Below, piece after piece: positions 47,341-62,189 of a stretch of 64,000 nt of DNA. Source of the DNA: Quillaja saponaria (lineage: Eukaryota > Streptophyta > Magnoliopsida > Fabales > Quillajaceae); NCBI GenBank assembly GCA_029379385.1, contig CM055609.1, forward strand, positions 8,308,001 to 8,372,000, given 5' to 3'. The notes below the pieces were generated by a model. It was not told the DNA's origin, did no database searches, and worked only from the letters and a program-made list of their open reading frames with translations. Numbering within the stretch: position 1 is the first letter of the stretch; each line of letters starts with the position of its first letter. The position numbers were made by a program, and so were the translations under genes.

Positions 47341-48212
47341 GATTGGGCTCCTCTGGAATTAGGGAGAGAATTCTACCAATAGAATTCTTTTAATCTTGTC
47401 CATCTAAATTTATTATTAAATCCCAGCCATCCAATTTGTTACTAAAACTAAGTTTTTTGTACAATCTAATATTTGCCTATCTTCAACCTTAAAGCACCTC
47501 CCTTGTTCTTGGTTAGCACTACTGAAAGTTGTTAGTACCGACCATACATTTGCCTATCTTCAACCTTAAAGCACCTCCCTTGTTCTTGGTTAGCACCGCC
47601 CAAATCGCCCTTCCAAGTTGGCAGTTGTTAGTACTACTGAAACTTCATTTACCCATGATCTTTTTAATCCGTGCTCATGTTTTCAGACATCCCCTTTTAA
47701 AAGGCATGAGCCTTAAGGTGCTTTTAAATTCACTGGCAATATGATCTATGTTTAGCTCCATTTGAAATCAAAACTTTAATCTTGTAGATGATTCTTTCTC
47801 TGAAGTGCTGCACCATCTGTTCATGTTCTAGTTGTCATATTTTCCTTTCTCGGTTGTGAAATTCAAATTTTGCTTTGGCTAAATACATTTATAACTTTAG
47901 TTATACAACAGTGTTTTACAAATATGTTATGCTTCTCCCTTCCTTTGGCTGTGTATATGTCTGAAGGGAGCTTCACCCTCTGATTTTCTAGACAAAAAGA
48001 AACCGATCGTGAAATCCTAAAAAATTGTTTGGAGCATTCACCTTGAACAGGAGAGGTGCTTTAAGGATTAAAGATAGGAAAATTTTAGGTTGTACAAAAT
48101 GCATTGTTGTGGTAATAAATTGGATGGTTGAGATTTAATAATAAATTTGGATGAATAGGGATTAAAATAATTATATTGGTAGAATTTTTTCCTAATTCCA
48201 GAGGAGCCAATC
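47341..48212. mobile_element. Element 3 with ~170-bp terminal inverted repeats
   Basis: The left arm 47341-about 47515 (gattgggctcctctggaatt...) matches the reverse complement of about 48045-48212 (gattggctcctctggaatta...) over roughly 170 bp at about 80-85% by eye. No transposase is encoded in between. A 77-bp-spaced direct duplication (tttgcctatcttcaacctta) lies at 47472 and 47549. No clear target duplication. It ends about 150 bp before the PPR start codon, so it may contribute to that promoter. Confidence 0.75.
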
Positions 48213-48360
48213 CATCTTTGATTCTCTCATATATCCGAATAATATCTGACCCACTCAACTCGCATAGGGCATAACCCGGTAACCCGTTTGCTGTCTTAGC
48301 TCTGGCGGGCGAACCTGCCACCTGAGACATAGCGCACGGTAGTACAGATTAAATTGGAAG

Positions 48361-49971
48361 ATGAAGAATGGGAGGCTGCTTACAGTCAGACCTTCTGGTT
48401 TCTCATCAACCACCAACTGCAAAACTCCAATACCACCAAATCAGACTTTCCCGCCAACACATGACTATATTTCTCATCCATATGCTTCCTCTCTGCCTTC
48501 TGCCCTGCAGGAATACATCAGTTCAGGGACCCCTTCCAGTGGCCAAAAGATTCATTCTCATATAGTGAAAACTGGGTTCATACCTAACATTAATATTTCT
48601 ATCAAACTTCTTATTTTGTATCTAAAATGTGGTTATTTAAGATATGCACGCCAAGTGTTTGATGGTTTGCCCGACAAAACTCTTTCTGCTTATAATTATA
48701 TGATTGGTGGGTACCTCAAACAAGGGCAAGTCAGAGAATCTCTTGGTTTGGTTCATATGCTGATACTTTCTGGTGAGAAGCCTGATGGTTTTACATTTTC
48801 AATGATTTTAAAAGCGTCCACTTGTGCTCGTTATGTTGCATTGCCTAAAAATTTAGGAAGGGTGGTGCATGCCCAAATAATCAAATCTGATGTTGAGCCA
48901 GATGTTGTTCTTTATACGGCACTTGTTGACTCCTATGTCAAGAATGGAAAGGTTGGTCATGCAAGGACTGTCTTTGATATGATGTTGGAGAAGAATGTGG
49001 TATGTGCAACATCCATGATTTCTGGGTACATGAATCAAGGCTTAGTGAAAGATGCTGAAGATGTATTTTGCAAAACAGTGGATAAGGATGTAGTAGTATT
49101 TAATGCAATGATTGAAGGGTACAGTAAAACAATTGAATATGCCACAATGTCATTTAAGGTTTACATTGACATGCAGCACTTGAACTTTCATCCTAATGCC
49201 TCTACCTTTGCAAGCATAATAGGTGCTTGCTCAGTGATGACGTCGTTTGAAATCGGTGAACAAGTCCAAACTCAGCTTATGAAAACTGAGTTTTTCAGAG
49301 ACATAAAAATCGGAAGCGCTCTTATAGATATGTATTCTAAATGTGGCAGAGTTGAGGATGCTCGAAGAGTTTTTGACCACATGCCTGAAAAGAATGTATT
49401 TTCATGGACTTCCATGATTGATGGATATGGGAAGAATGGATTCCCTTATGAAGCACTTATGCTCTTCAGCAGGATGCAGATAGAATATTGCATAAAGCCC
49501 AATTCCGTGACATTCCTTAGTGCTCTCTCAGCTTGTGCACATGCTGGGCTTGTCGATAAGGGTTGGGAGATCTTTGAAAGCATGGAGAAGGAGTATGCGC
49601 TAAAGCCACAAATGGAGCACTATGCTTGCATGGTTGATCTCATGGGACGGACAGGGAGTTTGCATCAGGCTTGGGAGTTTGTAATGAGGATGCCTGAGAG
49701 ACCCAATTCTGATGTTTGGGCAGCTCTACTTAGTTCATGCAGACTCCATGGTAATTTAGAGATGGCAAAAGTAGCTGGCAATGAACTTTTTAAGTTGAAT
49801 CCCAATGGGCGTCCAGGGGCCTATGTTGCACTATCAAATGCTTTTGCTGATGCTGGGAAATGGGAAAGTGTAACTGAACTTAGGGAAACAATGAAGACAC
49901 GAGGGATATCCAAAGACACTGGCTGGAGTTGGGTAGGAAATGATAGTGTTACTATGAAAAAGTTTTCATGA
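48361..49971 (+). CDS. PLS-class pentatricopeptide repeat protein, E subgroup (At1g28690-like)
   Basis: Intronless gene for a 536-residue RNA-binding PPR protein, probably mitochondrial by comparison with the Arabidopsis protein I recall as At1g28690. The N-terminal 45 residues are Ser/Thr/Pro-rich and basic, compatible with a targeting peptide. P, L and S motifs follow, for example KIHSHIVKTGFIPN, YNYMIGGYLKQGQVRES, VLYTALVDSYVKNGKV and FSWTSMIDGYGKNGFP. The C-terminal E domain is visible (VWAALLSSCRLHGN, GAYVALSNAFADAGKW, TMKTRGISK). There is no DYW domain, so if it edits RNA it would need a partner. The frame is unbroken. The start is the first ATG in frame. Confidence 0.93.
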   Translation: MKNGRLLTVRPSGFSSTTNCKTPIPPNQTFPPTHDYISHPYASSLPSALQEYISSGTPSSGQKIHSHIVKTGFIPNINISIKLLILYLKCGYLRYARQVFDGLPDKTLSAYNYMIGGYLKQGQVRESLGLVHMLILSGEKPDGFTFSMILKASTCARYVALPKNLGRVVHAQIIKSDVEPDVVLYTALVDSYVKNGKVGHARTVFDMMLEKNVVCATSMISGYMNQGLVKDAEDVFCKTVDKDVVVFNAMIEGYSKTIEYATMSFKVYIDMQHLNFHPNASTFASIIGACSVMTSFEIGEQVQTQLMKTEFFRDIKIGSALIDMYSKCGRVEDARRVFDHMPEKNVFSWTSMIDGYGKNGFPYEALMLFSRMQIEYCIKPNSVTFLSALSACAHAGLVDKGWEIFESMEKEYALKPQMEHYACMVDLMGRTGSLHQAWEFVMRMPERPNSDVWAALLSSCRLHGNLEMAKVAGNELFKLNPNGRPGAYVALSNAFADAGKWESVTELRETMKTRGISKDTGWSWVGNDSVTMKKFS

Positions 49972-51345
49972 CAGGGCAAAACTTTACATCTAGTTGATTG
50001 AAATGAAATCATACAATCTCTCTTGACTCTTATCAGACATTAGCTTGGAGAAGATAAGATGTCCTTCAAACCTGCAATTGCTCTTAGAATTGAAGCCTAT
50101 GGTTGTTTTGACTTGCTTTACATATTTAATTTTGAAAATTTGATTGAATGGGAGACAATAATACATCTCTTGGGATTATACAGAGAACGTGATTAATTGG
50201 GATCAATAGGCAATACCTATGGGTTCTGAGTTCTGACAATGGTCTACCATCAATAATTGTTTTGAAGACTGAAGATCATACATGTGGACAGAAAGATGAT
50301 TTAAATGCTAAATAATTGCGAGTTTGTAGAATGTTGAGACTGAGATTCTGGAATTGTTTCGGCTGGTTCTGATGAGAATAAGTGCTAACTAGCGGAGAAT
50401 GCCAAAAGAAAGAGAAGCTGATGTAGAAGGTGATTATGCTGTCCTATAGCCATATGGACAGTCACAGGAAGTAAAACACGTCCCAGTATGAGAAGAATGC
50501 TGAAAGAACTGCTGGTGCCAATTAATTCTTCCTTTCGAGTATCTGAAAGTATCTTCCTGGTCATCTCATTGAAGAGTTTTTTTGCTAAGAAATCTCAAAG
50601 TTGAAGAGTTAGTACTTAGTAGTTGATATATCAATCTAGCAGATAGTTGTATGGGTTAGATTTGTACCACAGGAGATATCAATCGGGAGAGGGAGTATGT
50701 TTCAATGGATATATTACTTCTACATTGGTTTTTTCTTTGTTTTTGTTAATGTAATGGAAACATTGTTTCTTACACCAATGCACATTTAATCACTGCATAT
50801 GAGCAAAAAAATTTCTCCATGATGTTCCTTGGTTGAAGCCGGAATTCATTCTTTCATACATTTCCTAACTAATTTACTCCCCAACTTCACTAGCACTTTC
50901 AGCTGGACAGTACAGCAAATTCATCCTTAATACGAGCATCACTGTGTTGCATATATACCGCATAGTGTCACAAAGCTCCAGGCAAAAATCAAAGGGACCT
51001 ATACTCACTTGTTTGTTCCATGGAAGGATTATATTATATGGGTCAGCACAGTCCGAAGGCATGGCATTATTTGATTGGATTTTGCATAAATCCAATTATC
51101 ATATTAATAAAATAATAATTGAAAACAAAAGCCTCATAACTGGAAGAAGCTGGCGTGAACAAAAAGCAATATTCATCAATCATGGAGGATAAGGATAACG
51201 TGGGGTTCTGGTATTGGTTATATAGTTGTATTGTATTTTTCTCCCTAAAATACTATAAAGAGATGACACAAGAAAACCCAAAAATTTATATTACACATAA
51301 ACAAAGAAGGAACAAGAAAAGCAAGAATTAGTCAAGCAAGAAGCT
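49972..51345. other. Intergenic, PPR 3' region and TAXIMIN promoter
   Basis: No gene recognised. The TATA element at 51254 belongs to the next gene. Confidence 0.5.
51254..51260 (+). promoter_or_regulatory. TATA box of the TAXIMIN gene
   Basis: TATAAAG is 92 bases before the ATG at 51346. Confidence 0.55.
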
Positions 51346-51716
51346 ATGTGCTGCTGCTGCTCTGAAGATTGTAAATGCAGGCCTTTAGGCTTTCTATTAG
51401 GCCTGCCTTTTGCCTTCCTTTCCATCCTCATCTCCCTCATAGGTGTGATTATTTGGATTGTAGGGTGTGTAACTAAGTCCCTCTCTTCCTAATTTTCCTC
51501 ACTTTCTTTGTAGAGTTTTGAGAATTGGATTTGAAGTTTGACAAACTATATATTTTCTCATATTTGATTTGCTTAATTTATGTGACATGCAGATTGCTGT
51601 TAACATGCATATGCCCATGTTGCCTTTGTGTGACCCTCATAGTTGAGTTTGCTTTGGCGTTGATCAAGGCTCCTATTACAGTTATGCAGTGGTTCATCTC
51701 CAAAATTCCTTGTTAA
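51346..51716 (+). CDS. TAX1: TAXIMIN-type small Cys-rich signalling peptide
   Basis: 80-residue protein in two exons, 51346-51464 and 51593-51716 (stop TAA at 51714), with a 128-bp GT-AG intron that splits a Gly codon. The N-terminus [15 protein letters not shown] leads into a long hydrophobic segment ([20 protein letters not shown]), then [16 protein letters not shown] and the C-terminal FISKIPC. This order matches Arabidopsis TAX1 (At2g31090, from memory), which affects lateral organ separation; the family was first found as a regulator of taxane metabolism. Secretion or plasma-membrane location is expected. TAX1 is next to CLE5/CLE6 in Arabidopsis, and here it is on the same strand as three CLE genes. 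Confidence 0.9.
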
Positions 51717-52700
51717 GCATAAGAGTTAATCAAAGCATCTTAAGCCCCATATTCGTTGGTCATTGATTGATTTCCTTATGACATTCTTGTATGTAGTTTT
51801 TACATGTGCTTAACTGCATGTAAATATTTGGAAACTAAGCATTGGATTATTCAGTGTAGTATTTGCTCTGGTCCATCTCAAATTTCTCAATGTTTTACTG
51901 GATTCTTGGTCTGCCTCTTCTTATATTCATGTAATTTTTAATTTCTTTTTAGTTCTTAATTGTTTGATTATTCCCCCCAATCGCTTCTGAATCCTGAAAT
52001 TTCTTTCACTGATTTCTCTTTGTATTGCGCCCAAATTCAATTTCATTCTTTTAATTTGAATTTTAAAATTTGAATAATTATAATTTCAAAATTAAATCAA
52101 TATCATCCCTCCTCTTTATCTTACGTCTGAATTAATCAAACTGCACATTTATTTTCATCCCATAATGGGCAATAGCTAGTGAGTAGAACTTAACACAAAA
52201 TTAAATCAATAAAAATCTATTTACATAAAATTTTCCCCACATAAAGAATTAATATAGATGATATGTTTAAATTTAATTAATAATATAAATTAATTAAAGT
52301 GTATCTAAATTAATCTGGACATCACTAACCACTAATAAAAAAATAAAAATAATATTAGCCAAAACAGCTGCAAAATCAACATACCAACAGGTCCAAACAC
52401 TAAAAAAATTCAACTGATCCAAGATAATTAGGATAAAATGTCACTAAACTAAAATTCAGATTATTATCTTGTAATATCAAACACTAAAAAAAAATAAAAA
52501 TATATCCAATATTGTTCTAATGTCATTGAAGAGGACTTCTCAAACACCACTATTTTTCTTGGCTCTCTTTTCACTTTTCAGGTTTCACTTTTTCAGATTC
52601 CCACTTCAAATCTCTCTCTCTCGTCAGCCTTCACCCTCTCTAGTCTCAACCTTGCATCATTATCATCTACTTCTCTATCTCTCTCTTTTGCTCGTCGAAA
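51717..52700. other. Intergenic, promoter and 5' leader of mitochondrial MDH
   Basis: AT-rich, then a CT-rich stretch at about 52600-52700 that is probably the 5' UTR of the MDH gene. No coding sequence before 52701. Confidence 0.5.
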
Positions 52701-55923
<3,223 letters not shown>

Positions 55924-56658
55924 TGAGAAGGCATAGAAATTATGAGGGGTCAATAATTGGTAGCTTTTCATGTTAGAAATCACAATGATTTCACTATGCA
56001 GTCCATCATTATCTCGTGAAAAAACGATTTTCTACCTGTTGAGCTGCTCAGCTGCTACTTTTTGAGACGAGAGATATTTGCCAATAAATTGATTGGTATG
56101 TTGTTGTAATAATAATGTTTACTGCATCTTGTTCTTAAGTTTAGACATTCTTGTGTTCTATGTAGTGCTTATCCAAAAAGAAAGAGAATAAATAATAGCC
56201 TGGACTATCTTTATTTAGTTTTGTGCCTAATCATATTTCAGAACTTCAATCTGTTTTTTCAGAAGATTTCAAAAAGAGTAAATTAGTTTAATGCATGTTT
56301 GATTTTTATCCAAAGAACTCTATTCCATTATTTCAAAAGTACAAAAAAAAAAAAAAAATGTAAATCAAGATTAAAATCTGCAAAGAAAAAAGAAAAGAAA
56401 ATATAATGACATGAAATTAATTAATAATATTTGTAACATGTTGGTATTCTTGGCATTTTCAAGCCTCTTAGAACTTTGTTTGATAGATTACAAATGAGAT
56501 TATATTTACAAATATGGGTCAATTAATTAAGCCTCTTAGCTGTCAGAAATTATATTTGTGCTGTGCCCGCCCACGAGAGAAACACTGACTTTTTTCAAAG
56601 CCTTCTGTCTTCTTCTGGAAGGCGCTAGTTGTATAGTGGGAGGAGGGAGCAACTTTAC
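55924..56658. other. Intergenic, MDH 3' UTR and GDSL 1 promoter
   Basis: Contains an A-run at about 56341-56358. No gene recognised. Confidence 0.5.
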
Positions 56659-59600
56659 ATGGCTGCTGCTTCTTCTTTTTGGTCACTGCAACAACAATTG
56701 ATCCAAGTTTTTCTCACAATAATTCTAGTCACCATTCCTACTAGTACTATTGGATGCTACACATCAATCTTCAGCTTCGGAGATTCACTCGCGGATACCG
56801 GAAACTTATATTTTAGCTCTGAAATTCCGACTTTCCATTGCTTCTTTCCTCCTTACGGAGAAACCCATTTTCAGTACCCCACCGGAAGATGCTCCGATGG
56901 CCGTCTTGTCATTGACTTCATCGGTACTAATTCAATCAGACTATCACATTCTGATATATATATATATATGGTTAAATTATTAATTTTTTTTATATTTCTT
57001 ATTCTTTGCATTTTGGGAAGCTGAGTATTTGGGGCTGCCATTGGTGAAACCATATTTGGGAATCAAGAATGGCAAGGTGAAAGATGCAAATATAAGGGAG
57101 GGAGTGAATTTTGCAGTTATAGGAGCCACGGCATTGGACATTGATTTCTTTGATAAAAAAGGAATTCATAATGTTCCTACCAATGATTCTCTGAGAATTC
57201 AGTTGGATTGGTTCAAGGAATTGCTGCCTTCTCTCTGCAATTCTTCTTCAAGTAAGTTTTCTGTTTTTCTTAAGTTGTTGGTACTTCATTCTTTACAATA
57301 TTCTATTTTCTTAAGAATACATTTCTCACAATGAAGTATGAGGTCCACATGAGGATCACATCTTAGTATGGATGAGGTCTAGGAAATCAATTTTTAGAGA
57401 CTTTTTGGCTGGATCATGTGGGTGATGGAACTCATGGAAACTCTGCATTCAGTTTTTTCTTCTCCGATTTTCCTTTAACAAAATGATAACTTCATTCCAA
57501 TTAACTTATTTTATTTGTGATTTTTTCAAGCAAAAAGAAAATGAATTGTTTGTGAAGTTAGGAACTTTTGATTCTGATAGTAAAAGAAAAATAAAATAAA
57601 AAGAGTGCTAAAATACATAAATCTATGATTCTATTCAAATGCGCTTCCAAAATTAGTCTTAGCACACTTTTCAGAAGACTAGATTGACGTCATAGAACAG
57701 CAAATTCTTTTTCTTTTAATTTAATTCATAGAGCTCCCGATCTGAAATTGGACCTTTTAATGCAGGCTGCAAAAGTTTTCTTGGGAGATCTTTATTTCTT
57801 GCAGGAGAGATTGGAGGAAACGATTATAACTATCCTTTCTTTCTAAGAAAGAGTGTAGAAGAGGTTAGGACATATGTACCCCAAGTAATTACTGCAATCA
57901 GTTCAGCCATCAAGGTGAGAATTGAAGCATAAAATTTGGCTAATTTCCGATCACTCTCTCTTTGTACTTTTTTGTGTGTTTTACATTACTGTATACAAGT
58001 GTTGTTCTCACACAATTGGCAAGGCTTTGAGAGATTGAAAGTTCCACTCTACTCTTGCATGCATTATTCCAATATCATACAGTCACTGGAGATATGTTGC
58101 AATTTCAGTTTATTTTTTTACCAAACGCCAATCAAACGCCTTCTGAAATTAGACAATTAACCAAGTTGTTACTATGTCTCCCTTTTGTTGAAGTGATGAG
58201 AGGGGTAGAAAACTCATAAACCTTAGAATAGATTATTTAGAATTTCTTTACAGCCTGATGGACTCCCTACAAAGGAGAAGCAAACTGGTTTGAACATATT
58301 AACATACTGTCTCTTGAGCAGTGACTTGAGCATTTTGAATTGTAAACCTAAAGGGACAATGGAAATAGTCTCTCATTGGTAAAATGTTTTATATATAGGC
58401 CATTATTTTGATGTGGTGGGCTTATCTTGTTATCCTACATTACAATATAAGGCATACAGGTTGTAAGTTGCTTTCTTTTGAATGGTAAGACAAGAACACC
58501 ATTTGAATTTGGGGGATAAATGCAAGTCTAGATTCTACTATGAGTGACTAGCACTTCTGAATAGAGTTTTTTTATTTTTCCTATCCATTGTTGCCTTGCA
58601 GGAGTTGATTGCTTTAGGGGCTGTAACGCTTGTGGTTCCAGGAAATCTACCGATTGGATGCTCTTCAATTTATTTAACATTTTATAAGAGTACAGATGAG
58701 AAGGAATATGACCAAGCTGATTGTCTTAAGTGGTTAAACAAGTTTTCTGAATACCACAACGAGCAGCTTCAAACTGCATTACACCAGCTCAGAGAGCTTC
58801 ATCCGCATACCAATATCATCTATGCAGATTATTACAATTTGGCATTGCGTTTTTATCGTGCTCCAGACCAATTTGGTAGTCGCATTTCCTTAGTTTTCTG
58901 TTTCTATGATTGTGTTTCACAATTAATTTGTTAGTTTTGACATGTACATTAAATGAGCCTCTACAACCACGTAGTCAAGAATTTGACGCCTTAACATTAG
59001 TTCTCTGGCAGGTAGAGGCTCGTTTTGGTCACCCCAACAAGGAACTGGTAGTGGCACCTCTAACATATTTTTGCTTAGAACTAACAGGAAAAAAGTCCAA
59101 AATGATAAGGATGCTTAAAAGGTCTCAAAATAGGAGAATTGCTGCTGAAGTAGAATTTATTACATACGTAAATTTGGGTGAAATCTACAAAATCATGTGT
59201 TCATTTGTCTTTTGAATTGGAATCAACTTTGACATTATAAAGATCAATGAAAAGTCGAAAACTCATTTTCAGCTAATGTTGAGAGTTGAGACTGATGCCA
59301 AAAATATTATGCTGTGAGATTAGATATCTTGTACAGACTGTGTGTCATGACCTTTGAGCATCACACTTTCATCACATAGTTTCAGATCAAGGAGTGTGAC
59401 ATCACTGATTTACTTTATCTCATGGCAGGGTTTACAGGAACAGCTCTGAAGACTTGCTGCGGATCAGGCGGAGGCCCTTACAATTACATCACATCAGCAC
59501 AATGTGGCAACTCTGGGGTGAGTGCTTGTGATGATCCTTCACAGTATGTTGGCTGGGATGGTATCCATTTAACTGAAGCAGCATATAGATGGATCGTCCA

Positions 59601-59694
59601 AGGTTTATTACAAGGTCCATATGCCATTCCTGAGATTAGTATACCTAAGCCTATCACAGAAAATCCAATGAACTCTATATCTCAAAAATTGTGA
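56659..59694 (+). CDS. GDSL esterase/lipase 1 (At5g45910-like)
   Basis: Secreted SGNH-family esterase of 394 residues; substrate unknown. Exons: 56659-56923, 57021-57251, 57766-57914, 58602-58875, 59429-59694 (1185 nt, in frame). The start is the ATG at 56659 ([10 protein letters not shown]). A hydrophobic signal peptide runs to about residue 32 ([19 protein letters not shown]). Block I is [12 protein letters not shown] with Ser43; block III is [11 protein letters not shown] with N184; block V is [11 protein letters not shown] with D350 and H353. [11 protein letters not shown] is also typical. The catalytic set is complete. A diverged tandem copy follows at 61311. Introns 3 and 4 (687 and 553 bp) are longer than in that copy. 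Confidence 0.94.
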
Positions 59695-60063
59695 AAGGAA
59701 TTTTAATTTGCTTTGTTATGAAAGTCTAGCATACGCCATTAATGATTGCTTCAAGTGTTTAGATGTTGGATGGGCTAATCTTGGTCCTTGTTTAATTGTG
59801 GAAAACACTTTTTGTTTCCATAGAGTCAATGATGTTACTTTCAGTTTCAATGATTTGGAAAAACATTAATTTCTCATTTTTATTACATACAATAATGAAA
59901 AAGACAATTTATTTATGAAAATGTATATATAGCTAAAAACGGATCACACCTGAAATAAGGTCAAGATTTGCACGTAAAGCTCTGAAGTTTTGTCTCTGAT
60001 TTATTATAATGAAGTAAAAGGTTAGAATTATTTTGGGGATTGAGTTCTTATGTCTAAAATGTT

Positions 60064-60099
60064 GGGGGGGGGGGGGGGGGGGGGGGGGGGTGGGGGTGG
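60064..60099 (+). repeat. Poly-G tract (27 consecutive G) with G-rich tail
   Basis: Twenty-seven G in a row at 60064-60090, then t, five G, t, two G. The strand could form G-quadruplexes. The exact length is error-prone in any assembly. Confidence 0.9.
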
Positions 60100-61206
60100 C
60101 GAAGTTACCTATTTAAAATTGTTAATAGTTGCATTTTCTACCAATTTCATTTATTTTTCGCTCACGAGAAATCTATATTTGACTTGGATAAGATTTCACC
60201 AGAAAAAAATTATGCAATATAAATTAATATTTATCCATATTCAATGAATATGTTATTTATAATTATAAAAAATTTCACTTTATGTTGTTTATTGTAATTT
60301 TTTGAACTAATATGATTATTTGTTTTTTCTTCAGGAACTTGCCTTTACTCTTAATGTCATATGTATATCTATATGCTTGTATTCATTTGAAGGTGACTTT
60401 TGAAAAATATTTCAAAAATCATAGACAATTAACCAATTTTTCATATACTATTGTTTCTTAATTTATTTTACTCATTGAGATTTTGTTAGTTGTCTTAACA
60501 ATGTCCAAAATAATCTTTCTTACTCTACTCATTTTTTCATTTTCATGCCTTGATGATCTTTTTATTTGTTTTGACAGGTGAACACATGATAAAAAAAAAA
60601 ATTAAGAAAAAAAAGCCTACAATGCCATGGATAAAAAAAATGCCAATATTTTCAATGATGAAACCTCAAGAACAAGTATAGAAACCAATTAAACATCATA
60701 TATCTGATTGTTTGCTTGATTATAGATGGTTTTTGAATTTGTTTAGTTTTATTTCATAGAAAATTAACAATTATATATATATATATATATAAATATTCAG
60801 CTTGAATGATACAACTATTGTAAGTTGAACGTATGTTTCTCTTATTTGAAATTCTTATTTTTACGGTAGTTGTACTTAATAGATAATGCTTCAATCATTA
60901 ATTAATGATTCTTAATATACTTTATGTTTAAATTGTAAGTTTTTAATTTATTATTTTTTCAGTCGTAGATAAAAAAAATTGTCGACTGTATGCTTTTGAT
61001 TGAGAAACAAAAAGAATCTTATTATTGCAAATGGAAATTAATTTAGCATTATAGAGTTCAAATTTTATAATTTATAAAAATAAGATTTTCATAATTATTA
61101 ATGAGTATTTAAAATTATTTCAGATTTTTGTGTACTATTTTAAATTTAGAAGATTTTTCGTAATTTTATTATTAGATTTTAAAAGATATTGTCGTAATTA
61201 AAAATT

Positions 61207-61229
61207 AAAAAAAAAAAAAAAAAAAAAAA
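61207..61229 (+). repeat. Poly-A run (23 nt) upstream of GDSL 2
   Basis: Uninterrupted A run ending 81 bases before the GDSL 2 ATG. Confidence 0.85.
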
Positions 61230-61310
61230 CAGAGAAAGCTTTAGTTTGAAATATAAAGATGTGACAGATCACCACACCCGTTGACACAGAAACAGAGCAG
61301 CTTAATTTCC

Positions 61311-62155
61311 ATGCCTCCTTCTTTTCGTTGTTCCCTGCAACAGCAATGGATTGAAGTGTTTGTTATAATACTACTAATCACCATTCCCAACAGTACTTCT
61401 GGCTACTACACATCGATCTTCAGCTTCGGTGACTCGCTCGCCGATACCGGAAACTTATATTTCAGCTATGAGAGTCCTACCAACCATTGTTTCTTCTCTC
61501 CCTATGGCAAGACCCATTTTCACTACCCCACCGGAAGATGCTCCGATGGCCGTCTGGTTATTGACTTCATCGGTATCAATTTAATCACACACTCACTCAA
61601 TTTCTTTCTCTAGCCATTTTTTTTTTCTTGGTTAAAAATTTCTGTTTGGGGTGTTTTGTGCAGCTGAGTATTTGGGCTCCCATTGTTGAAACCATATGTG
61701 GGAATACAAAATGGCAAAGTGAAAGATGCAAATATACAGCAGGGAGTGAATTTTTCTGTTTCGGGAGCTACTGCTATGGGCATTGATTTCTTTGAGAAAA
61801 ATGGAATTCATAATGTTGTTACCAACGATTCTCTCAGAGTTCAGTTGGACTGGTTCAAGGAATTCCTTCCTTCTCTCTGCAATTCTTCTTCAAGTAAGTC
61901 AAACTGTTTCTTCTAGTGTGATTGATACTTGATAATTGATTGATTCCACAATATATATACAAATGAAGCCTAGGCTATGAAGGACTTGCTCAACAAGTCA
62001 AATCATTCTAGATCTTTTCTAAATAGGCTACTAACTAGGATTAGACTTTCACCATAAATACAGAATTTCTAAAATTATGCCTACATAAATAACAATAAAT
62101 GCAATTGACCCACATTTCTTGTCCTGCATAAATTTGCAATTCACTGCTTTCTAAT

Positions 62156-62189
<34 letters not shown>

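Larger units (their letters stand above)
59695..61310. other. Spacer between the tandem GDSL genes
   Basis: AT-rich, with the G27 homopolymer at 60064 and an A-run at 61207-61229. No coding sequence. Confidence 0.5.

Noticed and set aside
58910..59215. 101-codon open frame inside intron 4 of GDSL gene 1
   Set aside because: It is absent from the shorter intron of the tandem copy and resembles no known protein; taken as chance within an enlarged intron.
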